6,012 nt of DNA from an uncultured Blautia sp. (GTDB taxonomy: Bacteria; Bacillota; Clostridia; Lachnospirales; Lachnospiraceae). Below are positions 1-5,767 of the stretch, in pieces (position 1 is the stretch's first letter; each line of letters opens with the position of its first letter). Under the pieces are notes generated by a model. That model did no database searches, was not told the origin of the DNA, and worked only from the letters and a program-made list of their open reading frames with translations. The DNA is taken from assembly GCA_934409175.1 (NCBI GenBank), contig CAKRVX010000107.1, positions 1-6,012 of the forward strand, in the 5' to 3' direction. Made by a program: the position numbers and the translations under genes.

Positions 1-30
1 GCAAAAAAAGGAAAAATGTGAAAAATAATA

Positions 31-59
31 TTTCTTTTTCTGTAAAAAGAGGTTATAAT
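31..59 (+). promoter_or_regulatory. Putative sigma-A promoter of the yloU-fakA unit
   Basis: A perfect TATAAT lies at 54-59, 38 bases before the first start codon. The hexamer 17 bases upstream (31-36, tttctt) matches the -35 consensus poorly, and there is no TG extension before the -10. The surrounding 1-97 region is very AT-rich, which may compensate. The -10 is seen directly; assigning it as the promoter is inference. Nothing else is recognisable in 1-97, and the end of any upstream gene is not visible. Confidence 0.5.
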
Positions 60-97
60 ACATTTACAAACAATATATTAGCATTGGAGGTAACCAT

Positions 98-457
98 ATG
101 AATGGACGTATAGATTCCGGATTGGGTCAGATCATAATTGACACAGATGTAATCGCAACCTATGCAGGAAGTGTTGCAGTAGAATGCTTTGGTATCGTAG
201 GAATGGCAGCAGTCAGCATGAAGGATGGACTGGTAAAACTTCTTGGAAGAAACAGTCTGAAACATGGTATCAGTGTCAGCATTACAGAGGACAATAAAAT
301 CCGCCTGAATTTCCATGTAATTGTGGCATATGGCGTGAATATAAGTACAATTGCGGACAATCTTGTCAGCAATGTAAAATATAAAGTGGAAGCTTTCACT
401 GGTATGGAGATTGATAAGATCGACATTTATGTAGAAGGCGTAAGAGCAATTGATTAG
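98..457 (+). CDS. yloU: Asp23/Gls24 family envelope/stress protein (YloU-like)
   Basis: This 119-aa protein fits the small Asp23/Gls24 (DUF322) family in length and pattern. An N-terminal GxIxID-type strand leads into VIATYAGSVAVECFGIVGM (residues 18-36), the family signature. A central IRLNFHVIVAYGVNI strand follows, and the C-terminal helix/strand ends in IDIYVEGVRAID. It has no signal peptide or transmembrane segment, so it is predicted to be cytosolic. In Staphylococcus aureus, Asp23 is tethered to the membrane by AmaP and is linked to cell-envelope stress; the YloU branch next to fakA has no firmly established function. The ATG is supported by GGAGG at 86-90 with 7-nt spacing. The next gene begins 19 nt after the stop, which implies co-transcription with fakA. 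The family call is strong, the specific role is not known. Confidence 0.93.
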   Translation: MNGRIDSGLGQIIIDTDVIATYAGSVAVECFGIVGMAAVSMKDGLVKLLGRNSLKHGISVSITEDNKIRLNFHVIVAYGVNISTIADNLVSNVKYKVEAFTGMEIDKIDIYVEGVRAID

Positions 458-462
458 GATAG

Positions 463-468
463 AGGAGG
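463..468 (+). promoter_or_regulatory. Ribosome binding site that fixes the fakA start
   Basis: AGGAGG at 463-468 sits just after the yloU stop. It is 8 nt from GTG 477 and 5 nt from GTG 474, so one of these GTGs is the real start. A longer reading from TTG 450 would place this site inside the coding sequence and add nine residues that lie before the family's usual beginning. Confidence 0.85.
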
Positions 469-476
469 AACTTGTG

Positions 477-2141
477 GTGAATAACAAAACCATAGATGCC
501 AGAATACTTTCCAGAATGTTTCTTGCAGGTGCCAAGAATCTGGAAGCGAAGAAAGAATGGATCAACGAACTGAACGTATTTCCGGTACCGGATGGAGATA
601 CAGGAACCAATATGACCATGACCATCATGGCTGCTGCAGCAGAAGTAGGTTCTCTGGGAGAACCTGACATGGAGGCGCTGGCGAAAGCTATTTCTTCCGG
701 TTCTCTGCGTGGTGCCAGAGGAAATTCAGGTGTAATCCTTTCTCAGCTTCTTCGTGGATTTACAAAGAGCGTGAAGACAAGCAGGGAACTGGATGCAAAA
801 GCAATCGCAGCGGCTATGGAAAAGGGTGTGGAAACAGCTTATAAAGCTGTTATGAAACCCAAAGAAGGAACCATCCTTACTGTTGCCAGAGAAGCCGCAT
901 CCAAAGCAGTAGAACTGGCTGAGACAGCAGAAGATCTGGATTCTTTTTTTCAGGCAGTGATTGCTCATGCAGAGGAAACACTGGCGAAGACTCCTGAAAT
1001 GCTTCCGGTTCTGAAAGAAGCAGGGGTAGTGGATTCTGGTGGACAGGGTCTTCTGGAAGTATACCATGGAGCTTATGATGGTTTCCTGGGAAAAGAAATT
1101 GATTATGCACAATTTGGCAAATCTAAAGGATCTGCTGTCACAAAGATTGATGCACAGACAGAAGCAGATATTAAATTTGGCTATTGTACAGAATTTATCA
1201 TTCTTCTGGACAAACCAATGCCTGAAGAAACAGAGCATGAATTTAAGAAATATCTGATGTCTATCGGTGATTCCATTGTTCTTGTGGCAGATGATGAGAT
1301 CGTGAAAGTTCATGTTCATACGAATCATCCGGGACTTGCTTTTGAGAAGGCTTTGACTTTCGGCGCGCTTTCTCGTATGAAGATCGATAATATGCGCGAA
1401 GAACATCAGGAGAAACTGATCAAGGATGCCGAGAAACTTGCCAGAGAACAGGAAGAAAAAGAAACAGCATCTCAGCCACAGAAAGATGTGGGATTTATTT
1501 CTGTATCTGTAGGTAAGGGGCTGACTGAGATTTTCAAGGAGCTTGGGGCAGACTATCTCATTGAAGGCGGCCAGACCATGAATCCAAGTACAGAGGATAT
1601 GTTAAATGCCATTGCGAAAGTAAATGCAAAGACTATTTATATTTTCCCGAATAATAAGAATATTATTCTGGCTGCCAATCAGGCAAGGGATCTCACTGAA
1701 GATAAAGAAATCGTGGTAGTTCCTACAAAGACAATTCCGCAGGGAATTACGGCTATGATCAGTTATGTGCCTGAGAAAAGCAGTGAAGAAAATACAGAAG
1801 CTATGATTCAGGCTATCGCGAGAGTAAAGACAGGTCAGGTTACTTATGCTGTCCGTGATACAAGAATTGACGATAAAGAGATCCATGAAGGTGATATCAT
1901 GGGTATCGGAGATAAGGGAATTCTTGCAGTTGGTAAAAACCGTGTTGAAGTAACGAAAGAGACCATTGCTGAAATGGTAGATGACGAATCAGAAGTGATC
2001 AGTATTTATTATGGTGCTGATACAGATGAAGCAGAGGCAGAGGAACTTGCAGCTTCTATGGAGGAAGCTTATCCTGATTGTGATGTAGAACTGAATGCGG
2101 GCGGTCAGCCGATTTACTATTATGTAATTTCTGTAGAATAA
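477..2141 (+). CDS. fakA: Fatty acid kinase ATP-binding subunit FakA (DAK2/YloV family)
   Basis: FakA transfers phosphate from ATP to fatty acids held by a FakB (DegV-family) partner. The acyl-phosphate can then enter phospholipid synthesis through PlsX/PlsY. From GTG 477 the protein has 554 aa, usual for the family. The N-terminal DhaL/DAK2 kinase domain spans about residues 10-205. It shows VFPVPDGDTGTNM (34-46), whose aspartates D39 and D41 should bind Mg-ATP, GSLRGARGNSGVILSQ (75-90), KPKEGT (127-132) and DSGGQG (186-191). A middle domain carries GYCTEF (C237) and VHVHT (H279, H281), equivalents of the Cys/His metal site that I recall for staphylococcal FakA. A charged linker (about 307-336) precedes the C-terminal FakB-interacting domain, with GGQTMNPST (364-372) and PNNKN. 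It follows yloU by 19 nt. No fakB is visible here; it would act in trans. GTG 474 is a possible alternative start. Confidence 0.95.
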   Translation: MNNKTIDARILSRMFLAGAKNLEAKKEWINELNVFPVPDGDTGTNMTMTIMAAAAEVGSLGEPDMEALAKAISSGSLRGARGNSGVILSQLLRGFTKSVKTSRELDAKAIAAAMEKGVETAYKAVMKPKEGTILTVAREAASKAVELAETAEDLDSFFQAVIAHAEETLAKTPEMLPVLKEAGVVDSGGQGLLEVYHGAYDGFLGKEIDYAQFGKSKGSAVTKIDAQTEADIKFGYCTEFIILLDKPMPEETEHEFKKYLMSIGDSIVLVADDEIVKVHVHTNHPGLAFEKALTFGALSRMKIDNMREEHQEKLIKDAEKLAREQEEKETASQPQKDVGFISVSVGKGLTEIFKELGADYLIEGGQTMNPSTEDMLNAIAKVNAKTIYIFPNNKNIILAANQARDLTEDKEIVVVPTKTIPQGITAMISYVPEKSSEENTEAMIQAIARVKTGQVTYAVRDTRIDDKEIHEGDIMGIGDKGILAVGKNRVEVTKETIAEMVDDESEVISIYYGADTDEAEAEELAASMEEAYPDCDVELNAGGQPIYYYVISVE

Positions 2142-2171
2142 ATTGTCATAAAATAATATATGGATTTAAAG

Positions 2172-2213
2172 AGATAAACGGATATGTCCCTGAACGGATA
2201 TATCCGTTTATCT
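2172..2213. repeat. Long hairpin with nested 16-bp palindrome in the fakA-recG gap
   Basis: Arms 2172-2185 and 2200-2213 are perfectly complementary over 14 bp. The stem continues through one G.U and three Watson-Crick pairs (2186-2189 with 2196-2199) to 18 bp with a 6-nt loop (2190-2195). The nonamer AACGGATAT occurs at 2177-2185 and 2193-2201 and inverted at 2200-2208, so 2193-2208 (AACGGATATATCCGTT) is itself a perfect palindrome. No U-tract follows on the + strand (GGTACAGCG), so it is not a standard intrinsic terminator. It could be an RNA processing or stability element, or a site for a dimeric DNA-binding protein. The structure is seen directly; its role is unknown. Confidence 0.75.
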
Positions 2214-2304
2214 GGTACAGCGAATATTAAATATCTGCTACATTGGATATTAAGGAACTGACATATTTTGGGAGAATAGATTTTTAAAGTAAAGGGAGAT
2301 TTAT

Positions 2305-4359
2305 ATGTCTGAGTCACTTCGTACTTTGAAAGGCGTAGGTGAAAAAACCGAAAAATTATTTGCAAAAATAGGAGTTATAAATGTAGAAGATCTGATTCAT
2401 TATTATCCCAGAAATTATGATGCATATGAAGAACCTATGGAAATCAGTACATTGGAAGAAGGAACGGTAGCTGCAATTTCAGTGACTATAATTACAGGGG
2501 TTTATGTAAATCAGGTGAGAAATCTTCAGGTGATTACAACTACAGCGGCAGATTCTACAGGAAAAATACCAGTTACCTGGTTTAATATGCCTTATCTGAG
2601 AACTATGATAAAGAAAGGCAGTACATTTGTTTTCAGAGGCAGGGTTACTCGGAAGCAGGGAAGGTTGCAGATGGAACATCCGGAAATCTTTACGCATGCA
2701 GCTTATGAGGAGATACTTCACAGTCTGCAGCCGGTTTATGCTTTGACGGCCGGTTTATCTAATAAGACAATTGTGAAACTGCTTCATCAGGTGCTGGAAA
2801 CAAAGATGCTGCAGCCGGAATATCTGTCGGATGAATACAAGGAAAGATACCATCTGGCGGACGATAATTTCGCATTTTCTGCCATACATTTTCCGAAAAA
2901 TATGCAGGAGCTTCTCTCTGCAAGGAGGCGTCTGGTATTTGATGAATTTCTGCTGTTTATCCTGGCTGTTCAGATGCTGAAAGAGAAGACAGAAGAAGCA
3001 CCGAATGCTTTTCCGATGCATCCTGTGTGGACCACAGAACAGATTATAGAAAATCTGCCATATGATCTGACAAAAGCACAGCTTAATGTATGGCATGAAA
3101 TTGAAAGGGATCTCTGCGGACAGGCACTGATGTCCAGGCTTATACAGGGAGATGTAGGAAGTGGAAAAACCATTCTGGCTTTTCTGGCCATGATCATGAC
3201 TGCAGAAAATGGTTATCAGACGGTTTTGATGGCTCCTACAGAAGTACTTGCAAGACAGCACTTTCAGGCTATGGAGAAACTTATTCAGGAACAGGAACTT
3301 CAATTCTGTCATCCGATTCTTCTTACAGGATCTGATACAGCCAGGGAAAAAAGAGAAAAATATGCATTGATCGCATCCAGAGATGCCAATATAGTCATAG
3401 GAACCCATGCTTTGATCCAGGAGAAGGTTCAGTATAATCAATTAGGTCTGGTGATCACAGATGAACAGCACAGATTCGGGGTAAAACAGAGAGAAGCTCT
3501 GACCACCATGGGAAATCCCCCTAATGTCCTGGTAATGAGTGCTACACCTATTCCCAGAACTCTTGCAATCATTTTATATGGAGATCTGGATATTTCCATT
3601 ATTGATGAACTTCCGGCCCGGCGTCTTCCTATCAAAAACTGTGTGGTAGGAACATCCTATCGACCGAAGGCCTATTCTTTTATGGAAAAGCAGATCCGGC
3701 AGGGAAGGCAGGTTTATGTGATCTGCCCTATGGTAGAAGAAAGTGAGGGAATGGATGGAGAAAATGTCCTGGATTATACCAGAAAACTGCAGGATATTTT
3801 TCCGGCGGACATTAAAGTTGCGTCCCTTCACGGAAAGATGAAGCCCAGGGAAAAAAATGCGATCATGGAAGCATTTGCAGATGGAAAAATACAGATCCTG
3901 GTGTCTACCACTGTTGTTGAAGTAGGTGTTAATGTTCCAAATGCTACGGTGATGATGGTTGAAAATGCGGAACGATTCGGACTGGCACAGCTCCATCAGC
4001 TTCGAGGCAGGGTGGGACGTGGAGAATATCAGTCTTATTGTATATTTATGCAGGGAAATGATGCAAAAGAAACTTCCAAACGTCTGGAAATTCTGAATAA
4101 ATCCAACGATGGTTTCTATATTGCAGGAGAAGATCTGAAACTTCGCGGACCAGGAGATCTTTTTGGAATCAGACAAAGTGGTCTGCTGGAATTTAAACTG
4201 GGAGACATTTATCAGGATGCGGATATCCTGAAGGCTGCAAGTGAAACGGCGGTTCGAATTCTGGAACTGGATGAAGATCTGAGTCTGGAACAGAATGCAA
4301 TCCTGAAAAGGAAACTGACTGATTATATGAAGGAAGATCTGCAGAATCTTGGGTTGTAG
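2305..4359 (+). CDS. recG: ATP-dependent DNA helicase RecG
   Basis: RecG is a superfamily 2 double-strand DNA translocase that reverses stalled replication forks and migrates branched recombination intermediates. The 684-aa product is full length for the family. The N-terminal part ([17 protein letters not shown], then PRNYD) leads into the OB-fold wedge domain (about residues 50-160) that grips the junction. Helicase motifs follow in order: Walker A GDVGSGKT (282-289, K288), the DEQH Walker B box with RFG (386-392), motif [12 protein letters not shown] (411-419), motif [13 protein letters not shown] (534-545), and motif [14 protein letters not shown] (562-573). The C-terminal [14 protein letters not shown] (613-626) matches the conserved region next to the TRG translocation motif. 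GGGAG at 2294-2298 lies 6 nt before the ATG. The gene is 163 nt after fakA with a hairpin between, so it may be read through or have its own weak promoter (CTGACA at 2258-2263 has no good -10 partner). No motif is damaged. Confidence 0.98.
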   Translation: MSESLRTLKGVGEKTEKLFAKIGVINVEDLIHYYPRNYDAYEEPMEISTLEEGTVAAISVTIITGVYVNQVRNLQVITTTAADSTGKIPVTWFNMPYLRTMIKKGSTFVFRGRVTRKQGRLQMEHPEIFTHAAYEEILHSLQPVYALTAGLSNKTIVKLLHQVLETKMLQPEYLSDEYKERYHLADDNFAFSAIHFPKNMQELLSARRRLVFDEFLLFILAVQMLKEKTEEAPNAFPMHPVWTTEQIIENLPYDLTKAQLNVWHEIERDLCGQALMSRLIQGDVGSGKTILAFLAMIMTAENGYQTVLMAPTEVLARQHFQAMEKLIQEQELQFCHPILLTGSDTAREKREKYALIASRDANIVIGTHALIQEKVQYNQLGLVITDEQHRFGVKQREALTTMGNPPNVLVMSATPIPRTLAIILYGDLDISIIDELPARRLPIKNCVVGTSYRPKAYSFMEKQIRQGRQVYVICPMVEESEGMDGENVLDYTRKLQDIFPADIKVASLHGKMKPREKNAIMEAFADGKIQILVSTTVVEVGVNVPNATVMMVENAERFGLAQLHQLRGRVGRGEYQSYCIFMQGNDAKETSKRLEILNKSNDGFYIAGEDLKLRGPGDLFGIRQSGLLEFKLGDIYQDADILKAASETAVRILELDEDLSLEQNAILKRKLTDYMKEDLQNLGL

Positions 4360-4390
4360 GGATTTTTTCAGGTACAGAGACGAAATATTA

Positions 4391-4419
4391 TTGCAAAATA
4401 AAGGAAATCGTAGTATCCT
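4391..4419 (+). promoter_or_regulatory. Putative sigma-A promoter for the DUF6465-like gene
   Basis: TTGCAA (4391-4396) and TATCCT (4414-4419) are separated by 17 bp, each matching four of six consensus bases. They lie about 45 nt before the start at 4464. No terminator is apparent after recG (a T-run at 4363-4368 lacks a convincing stem), so read-through from recG could also contribute. Confidence 0.4.
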
Positions 4420-4463
4420 ATTTCGGTAATCAAAATATTTTACCTTGTAAGGAGGCTATTATA

Positions 4464-4916
4464 ATGACAACAAAAACAACGGCAAAGAAAGCAGAACCTA
4501 CTACATCTACTGCGAAGACAACCAAAGTTAAAGAGGCTCCTGCAAAGACTGTAGCTGTGGCATCAGATGAAACAGCAAAGAAAGAGACACCAGTAAAAGA
4601 AGCCGCTGAAACAGCGAAAACGTCTGAGAAGAAAACTGCTGTCAGAAAAGCAAGGACAACAAAAAAACCGGCTGAAAAGAAAACTACTACAGCCAGAAGA
4701 ACTGTAAAGAAAGAGGCCACTGCTGAAGTTTATGTACAGTTCCTGGGCAGAGAGATATATGCAAAGGATGTACTGGAGAATGTAAAAAAGATCTGGACAG
4801 ACGAAATGGGCAAAAAAGCTGGAGACCTTAAAGATGTGAAAATATACATCAAAATTGAAGAAAATAAAGCATATTATGTGATCAATGGTGATGTAACAGG
4901 ATTTATTGCACTGTAA
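4464..4916 (+). CDS. DUF6465-like protein with basic, low-complexity N-terminal tail
   Basis: This 150-aa protein has two distinct parts. Residues 1-86 are almost entirely Lys, Ala, Thr, Glu, Val and Pro. I count 24 Lys/Arg against 10 acidic residues, with H1/HU-tail-like stretches such as [17 protein letters not shown] (63-79). Residues 88-150 look folded: [16 protein letters not shown], a helix [18 protein letters not shown], then [18 protein letters not shown] and a VTGFIAL end. I recognise this C-terminal pattern as resembling DUF6465, common in Lachnospiraceae and of unknown function. There is no signal peptide or membrane segment. The tail suggests binding to nucleic acid or another polyanion, but this is inference. 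AAGGAGG (4449-4455) lies 8 nt before the ATG. A strong terminator follows at 4969, so the gene is probably monocistronic or the end of a recG read-through transcript. Confidence 0.85.
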   Translation: MTTKTTAKKAEPTTSTAKTTKVKEAPAKTVAVASDETAKKETPVKEAAETAKTSEKKTAVRKARTTKKPAEKKTTTARRTVKKEATAEVYVQFLGREIYAKDVLENVKKIWTDEMGKKAGDLKDVKIYIKIEENKAYYVINGDVTGFIAL

Positions 4917-4968
4917 TATGTTGCTGAATGCAGAAAGTCGGTAATTTCCATATTTTATTTATAAAATA

Positions 4969-4999
4969 AAAACGAAGCTGTGTAATACAGCTTCGTTTT
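4969..4999. terminator. Bidirectional intrinsic terminator
   Basis: AAAACGAAGCTGT (4969-4981) pairs perfectly with ACAGCTTCGTTTT (4987-4999), giving a 13-bp stem around a GTAAT loop. The + strand ends in TTTTGTATATAT. The minus strand continues into TTTTTATTTTAT, an even better U-tract, so the element should stop transcription from both sides. It lies 52 nt after the DUF6465-like gene. Confidence 0.9.
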
Positions 5000-5124
5000 G
5001 TATATATTCTCGGCTTCCTTTTTTTCAGGATCTTTGAGATTTTGTTTCAGTTGAATATGGTGTGGCTATCATTTCCGGTATCAGAATATTTTCCATGGTC
5101 TTCCTCACTATGTGAAAACTTCCA

Positions 5125-5153
5125 GAGTATTATTTTTCGGATCTCATATACTA
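5125..5153 (+). promoter_or_regulatory. Candidate sigma-G (forespore) promoter of the SASP gene
   Basis: GAGTA (5125-5129) and TATACTA (5147-5153) are spaced by 17 bp. The B. subtilis sigma-G pattern is roughly GHATR, 17-18 bp, CATWMTA, so the match is four of five and six of seven. The predicted start near 5160 would give a leader of about 50 nt. Alpha/beta SASP genes are standard sigma-G targets, which makes the assignment reasonable, but the match is imperfect and no sigma-A-type -35 is present as an alternative. Confidence 0.4.
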
Positions 5154-5195
5154 GGATTGTAACACAGAAACAATCATTAGAAAATGAAAACAACC

Positions 5196-5202
5196 AAGGA
5201 GG
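5196..5202 (+). promoter_or_regulatory. Ribosome binding site that fixes the SASP start
   Basis: AAGGAGG lies 8 nt before ATG 5211. An in-frame upstream ATG at 5184 would put this site inside the coding region and has no site of its own, so 5211 is the start. Confidence 0.9.
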
Positions 5203-5210
5203 AAATTGAT

Positions 5211-5447
5211 ATGTCAAACACAAAATCTTCTAATCAGGCAGCTGTACCGGAAGCAAAAGGTGCGTTAGACCGTTTCAAGTTCGAGGTTGCAAATGAATTA
5301 GGTGTGCCGCTTACAGATGGCTATAACGGTAATCTGACTTCCAAACAGAATGGATCAGTTGGAGGCTATATGGTCAAAAAAATGATCGAAGCTCAGGAAA
5401 GACAGATGTCCAGCGGATCCGGTTCTCAGGGCGGACAGCAATACTAA
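5211..5447 (+). CDS. Alpha/beta-type small acid-soluble spore protein
   Basis: Alpha/beta SASPs coat forespore DNA, shift it toward an A-like form and protect it from UV and other damage. On germination the GPR protease degrades them to amino acids. From ATG 5211 the protein has 78 aa, within the family range. Residues 19-32 (LDRFKFEVANELGV) contain the GPR recognition site, with expected cleavage after E25 (FE/VANE, like the LE/IASE of Bacillus). Residues 40-66 match the second conserved helix: GNLTSKQNGSVGGYMVKKM followed by IEAQERQM. A Ser/Gly/Gln tail (67-78) ends the protein. It stands alone between a terminator upstream and a long hairpin downstream, and a sigma-G-like promoter candidate precedes it. 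Its presence indicates an endospore former. The family is certain; which paralogue it is cannot be told from the window. Confidence 0.96.
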   Translation: MSNTKSSNQAAVPEAKGALDRFKFEVANELGVPLTDGYNGNLTSKQNGSVGGYMVKKMIEAQERQMSSGSGSQGGQQY

Positions 5448-5520
5448 AATGCTGCCGGAGAAAAGCACAGTAGAATCAGCTGTAGCGTAACTGACTGTAG
5501 CGGTAATATTTCTCAAAAAT

Positions 5521-5586
5521 AAAATGATGTCGCTTTATTGCTGTTATCATAGACCTATGAAATCAGAGATAAAGCGGCATTGTTTT
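5521..5586 (+). terminator. Long imperfect-hairpin terminator after the SASP gene
   Basis: Bases 5521-5538 pair with 5569-5586 over 18 positions without a gap, three of them G.U or U.G (5525/5582, 5526/5581, 5530/5577). The apex folds further: CTG 5541-5543 with CAG 5564-5566, and TCAT 5547-5550 with ATGA 5557-5560. The 3' side ends in TTTT. The wobble pairs become A-C mismatches on the complementary strand, so the structure is best formed by + strand RNA, in line with a terminator for the SASP transcript. The stem is much longer than a minimal terminator. Confidence 0.7.
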
Positions 5587-5669
5587 GCTGTTTATAAAGA
5601 GTAGTTTCTGTTTGCCTGGAATAGAAAATATTAATAAATTATGAATTTTGTATATTATTCAAGTTTTAA

Positions 5670-5698
5670 TTGCACTCTATTTGTCAATTTGTTATAAT
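5670..5698 (+). promoter_or_regulatory. Extended -10 sigma-A promoter of mgsA
   Basis: A consensus TATAAT (5693-5698) is preceded by TGT (5690-5692), giving the extended TGnTATAAT form. TTGCAC (5670-5675) sits 17 bp upstream as a partial -35. The AT-rich block before it could act as an UP element. TTGTCA at 5681 is a better hexamer but is too close to be the -35. Transcription should start near 5705, leaving a leader of about 60 nt. Confidence 0.75.
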
Positions 5699-5706
5699 GT
5701 ACATTA
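5695..5706. promoter_or_regulatory. Palindrome over the mgsA -10/start region, possible operator
   Basis: TAATGTACATTA is a perfect 12-bp palindrome that overlaps the last four bases of the -10 and the predicted transcription start. That is a typical place for a repressor site. Part of the symmetry comes from the TATAAT itself, so chance is possible and no regulator can be named. Confidence 0.3.
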
Positions 5707-5767
5707 GAATTATGAAAGGTGTGAAAAATTTAAAATAAATAGATGGGAAAGTCGGAGAGGAGAAACT

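Larger units (their letters stand above)
4917..5210. other. 294-nt gap between the DUF6465-like gene and the SASP gene
   Basis: The gap holds the bidirectional terminator (4969-4999) and an AT-only inverted repeat, TTTTATTT/AAATAAAA (4953-4960 and 4964-4971), overlapping its A-tract. It also holds the sigma-G-like promoter candidate (5125-5153) and the SASP ribosome binding site. On the minus strand, 5096 to 5025 reads as a 23-codon open frame starting MENILIPEM, with GAGGA a few bases before the ATG. It runs toward the terminator. I do not call it a gene because nothing beyond position supports it. Confidence 0.5.
5448..5767. other. 320-nt gap between the SASP and mgsA genes
   Basis: The first part holds a short direct repeat, CTGTAGCG at 5480-5487 and 5495-5502, and a weak GAGAAA/TTTCTC pairing (5458-5463 with 5509-5514). 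The SASP terminator follows (5521-5586). A strongly AT-rich stretch (about 5615-5669) precedes the mgsA promoter, and an untranslated leader of about 60 nt runs to 5767. I see no open frame with a ribosome binding site and no recognisable riboswitch. Confidence 0.6.

Noticed and set aside
450..476. Longer fakA reading from TTG 450, overlapping the end of yloU
   Set aside because: AGGAGG at 463-468 would lie inside the coding region, no site precedes 450, and the added residues fall before the family's usual N-terminus. GTG 477 fits better.
53..670. Minus-strand 205-codon open frame across yloU and the start of fakA
   Set aside because: It runs antisense to two well-supported family genes, shows no recognisable domain, and has Cys/His/Ile/Tyr-rich composition typical of a shadow frame. 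The minus-strand frames at 726-1406, 2755-3441 and 3574-4176 are rejected for the same reason.
944..950. Run of seven T in fakA as a possible slippage or phase-variation site
   Set aside because: It encodes part of Ser-Phe-Phe in frame, is short for slippage, and nothing suggests on/off switching of this gene.
2258..2286. Candidate recG promoter with CTGACA as -35
   Set aside because: The sequence 17 bp downstream (TTTTTA) is a poor -10, and no other spacing gives a good one.
4334..4368. Possible terminator at the end of recG (AAGAT/ATCTT stem and a T-run at 4363-4368)
   Set aside because: The stem is only 5 bp, A/T-rich, inside the coding sequence and separated from the T-run by 12 bases.
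4430..4720. Minus-strand 96-codon open frame that looks like a hydrophobic membrane protein
   Set aside because: It is the complement of the Lys/Ala/Thr-rich tail of the DUF6465-like gene. AAA/GCA/ACA-rich codons read backwards give Phe/Val/Ser-rich sequence, and the + frame has a good ribosome binding site.
5184..5210. Longer SASP reading from ATG 5184
   Set aside because: The AAGGAGG at 5196-5202 serves ATG 5211, and the extra residues are simply that site translated.
5480..5502. Direct repeat CTGTAGCG as a possible binding site or att-like repeat
   Set aside because: It is only 8 bp, has no partner structure and lies between the SASP stop and its terminator. Chance is the simplest explanation.
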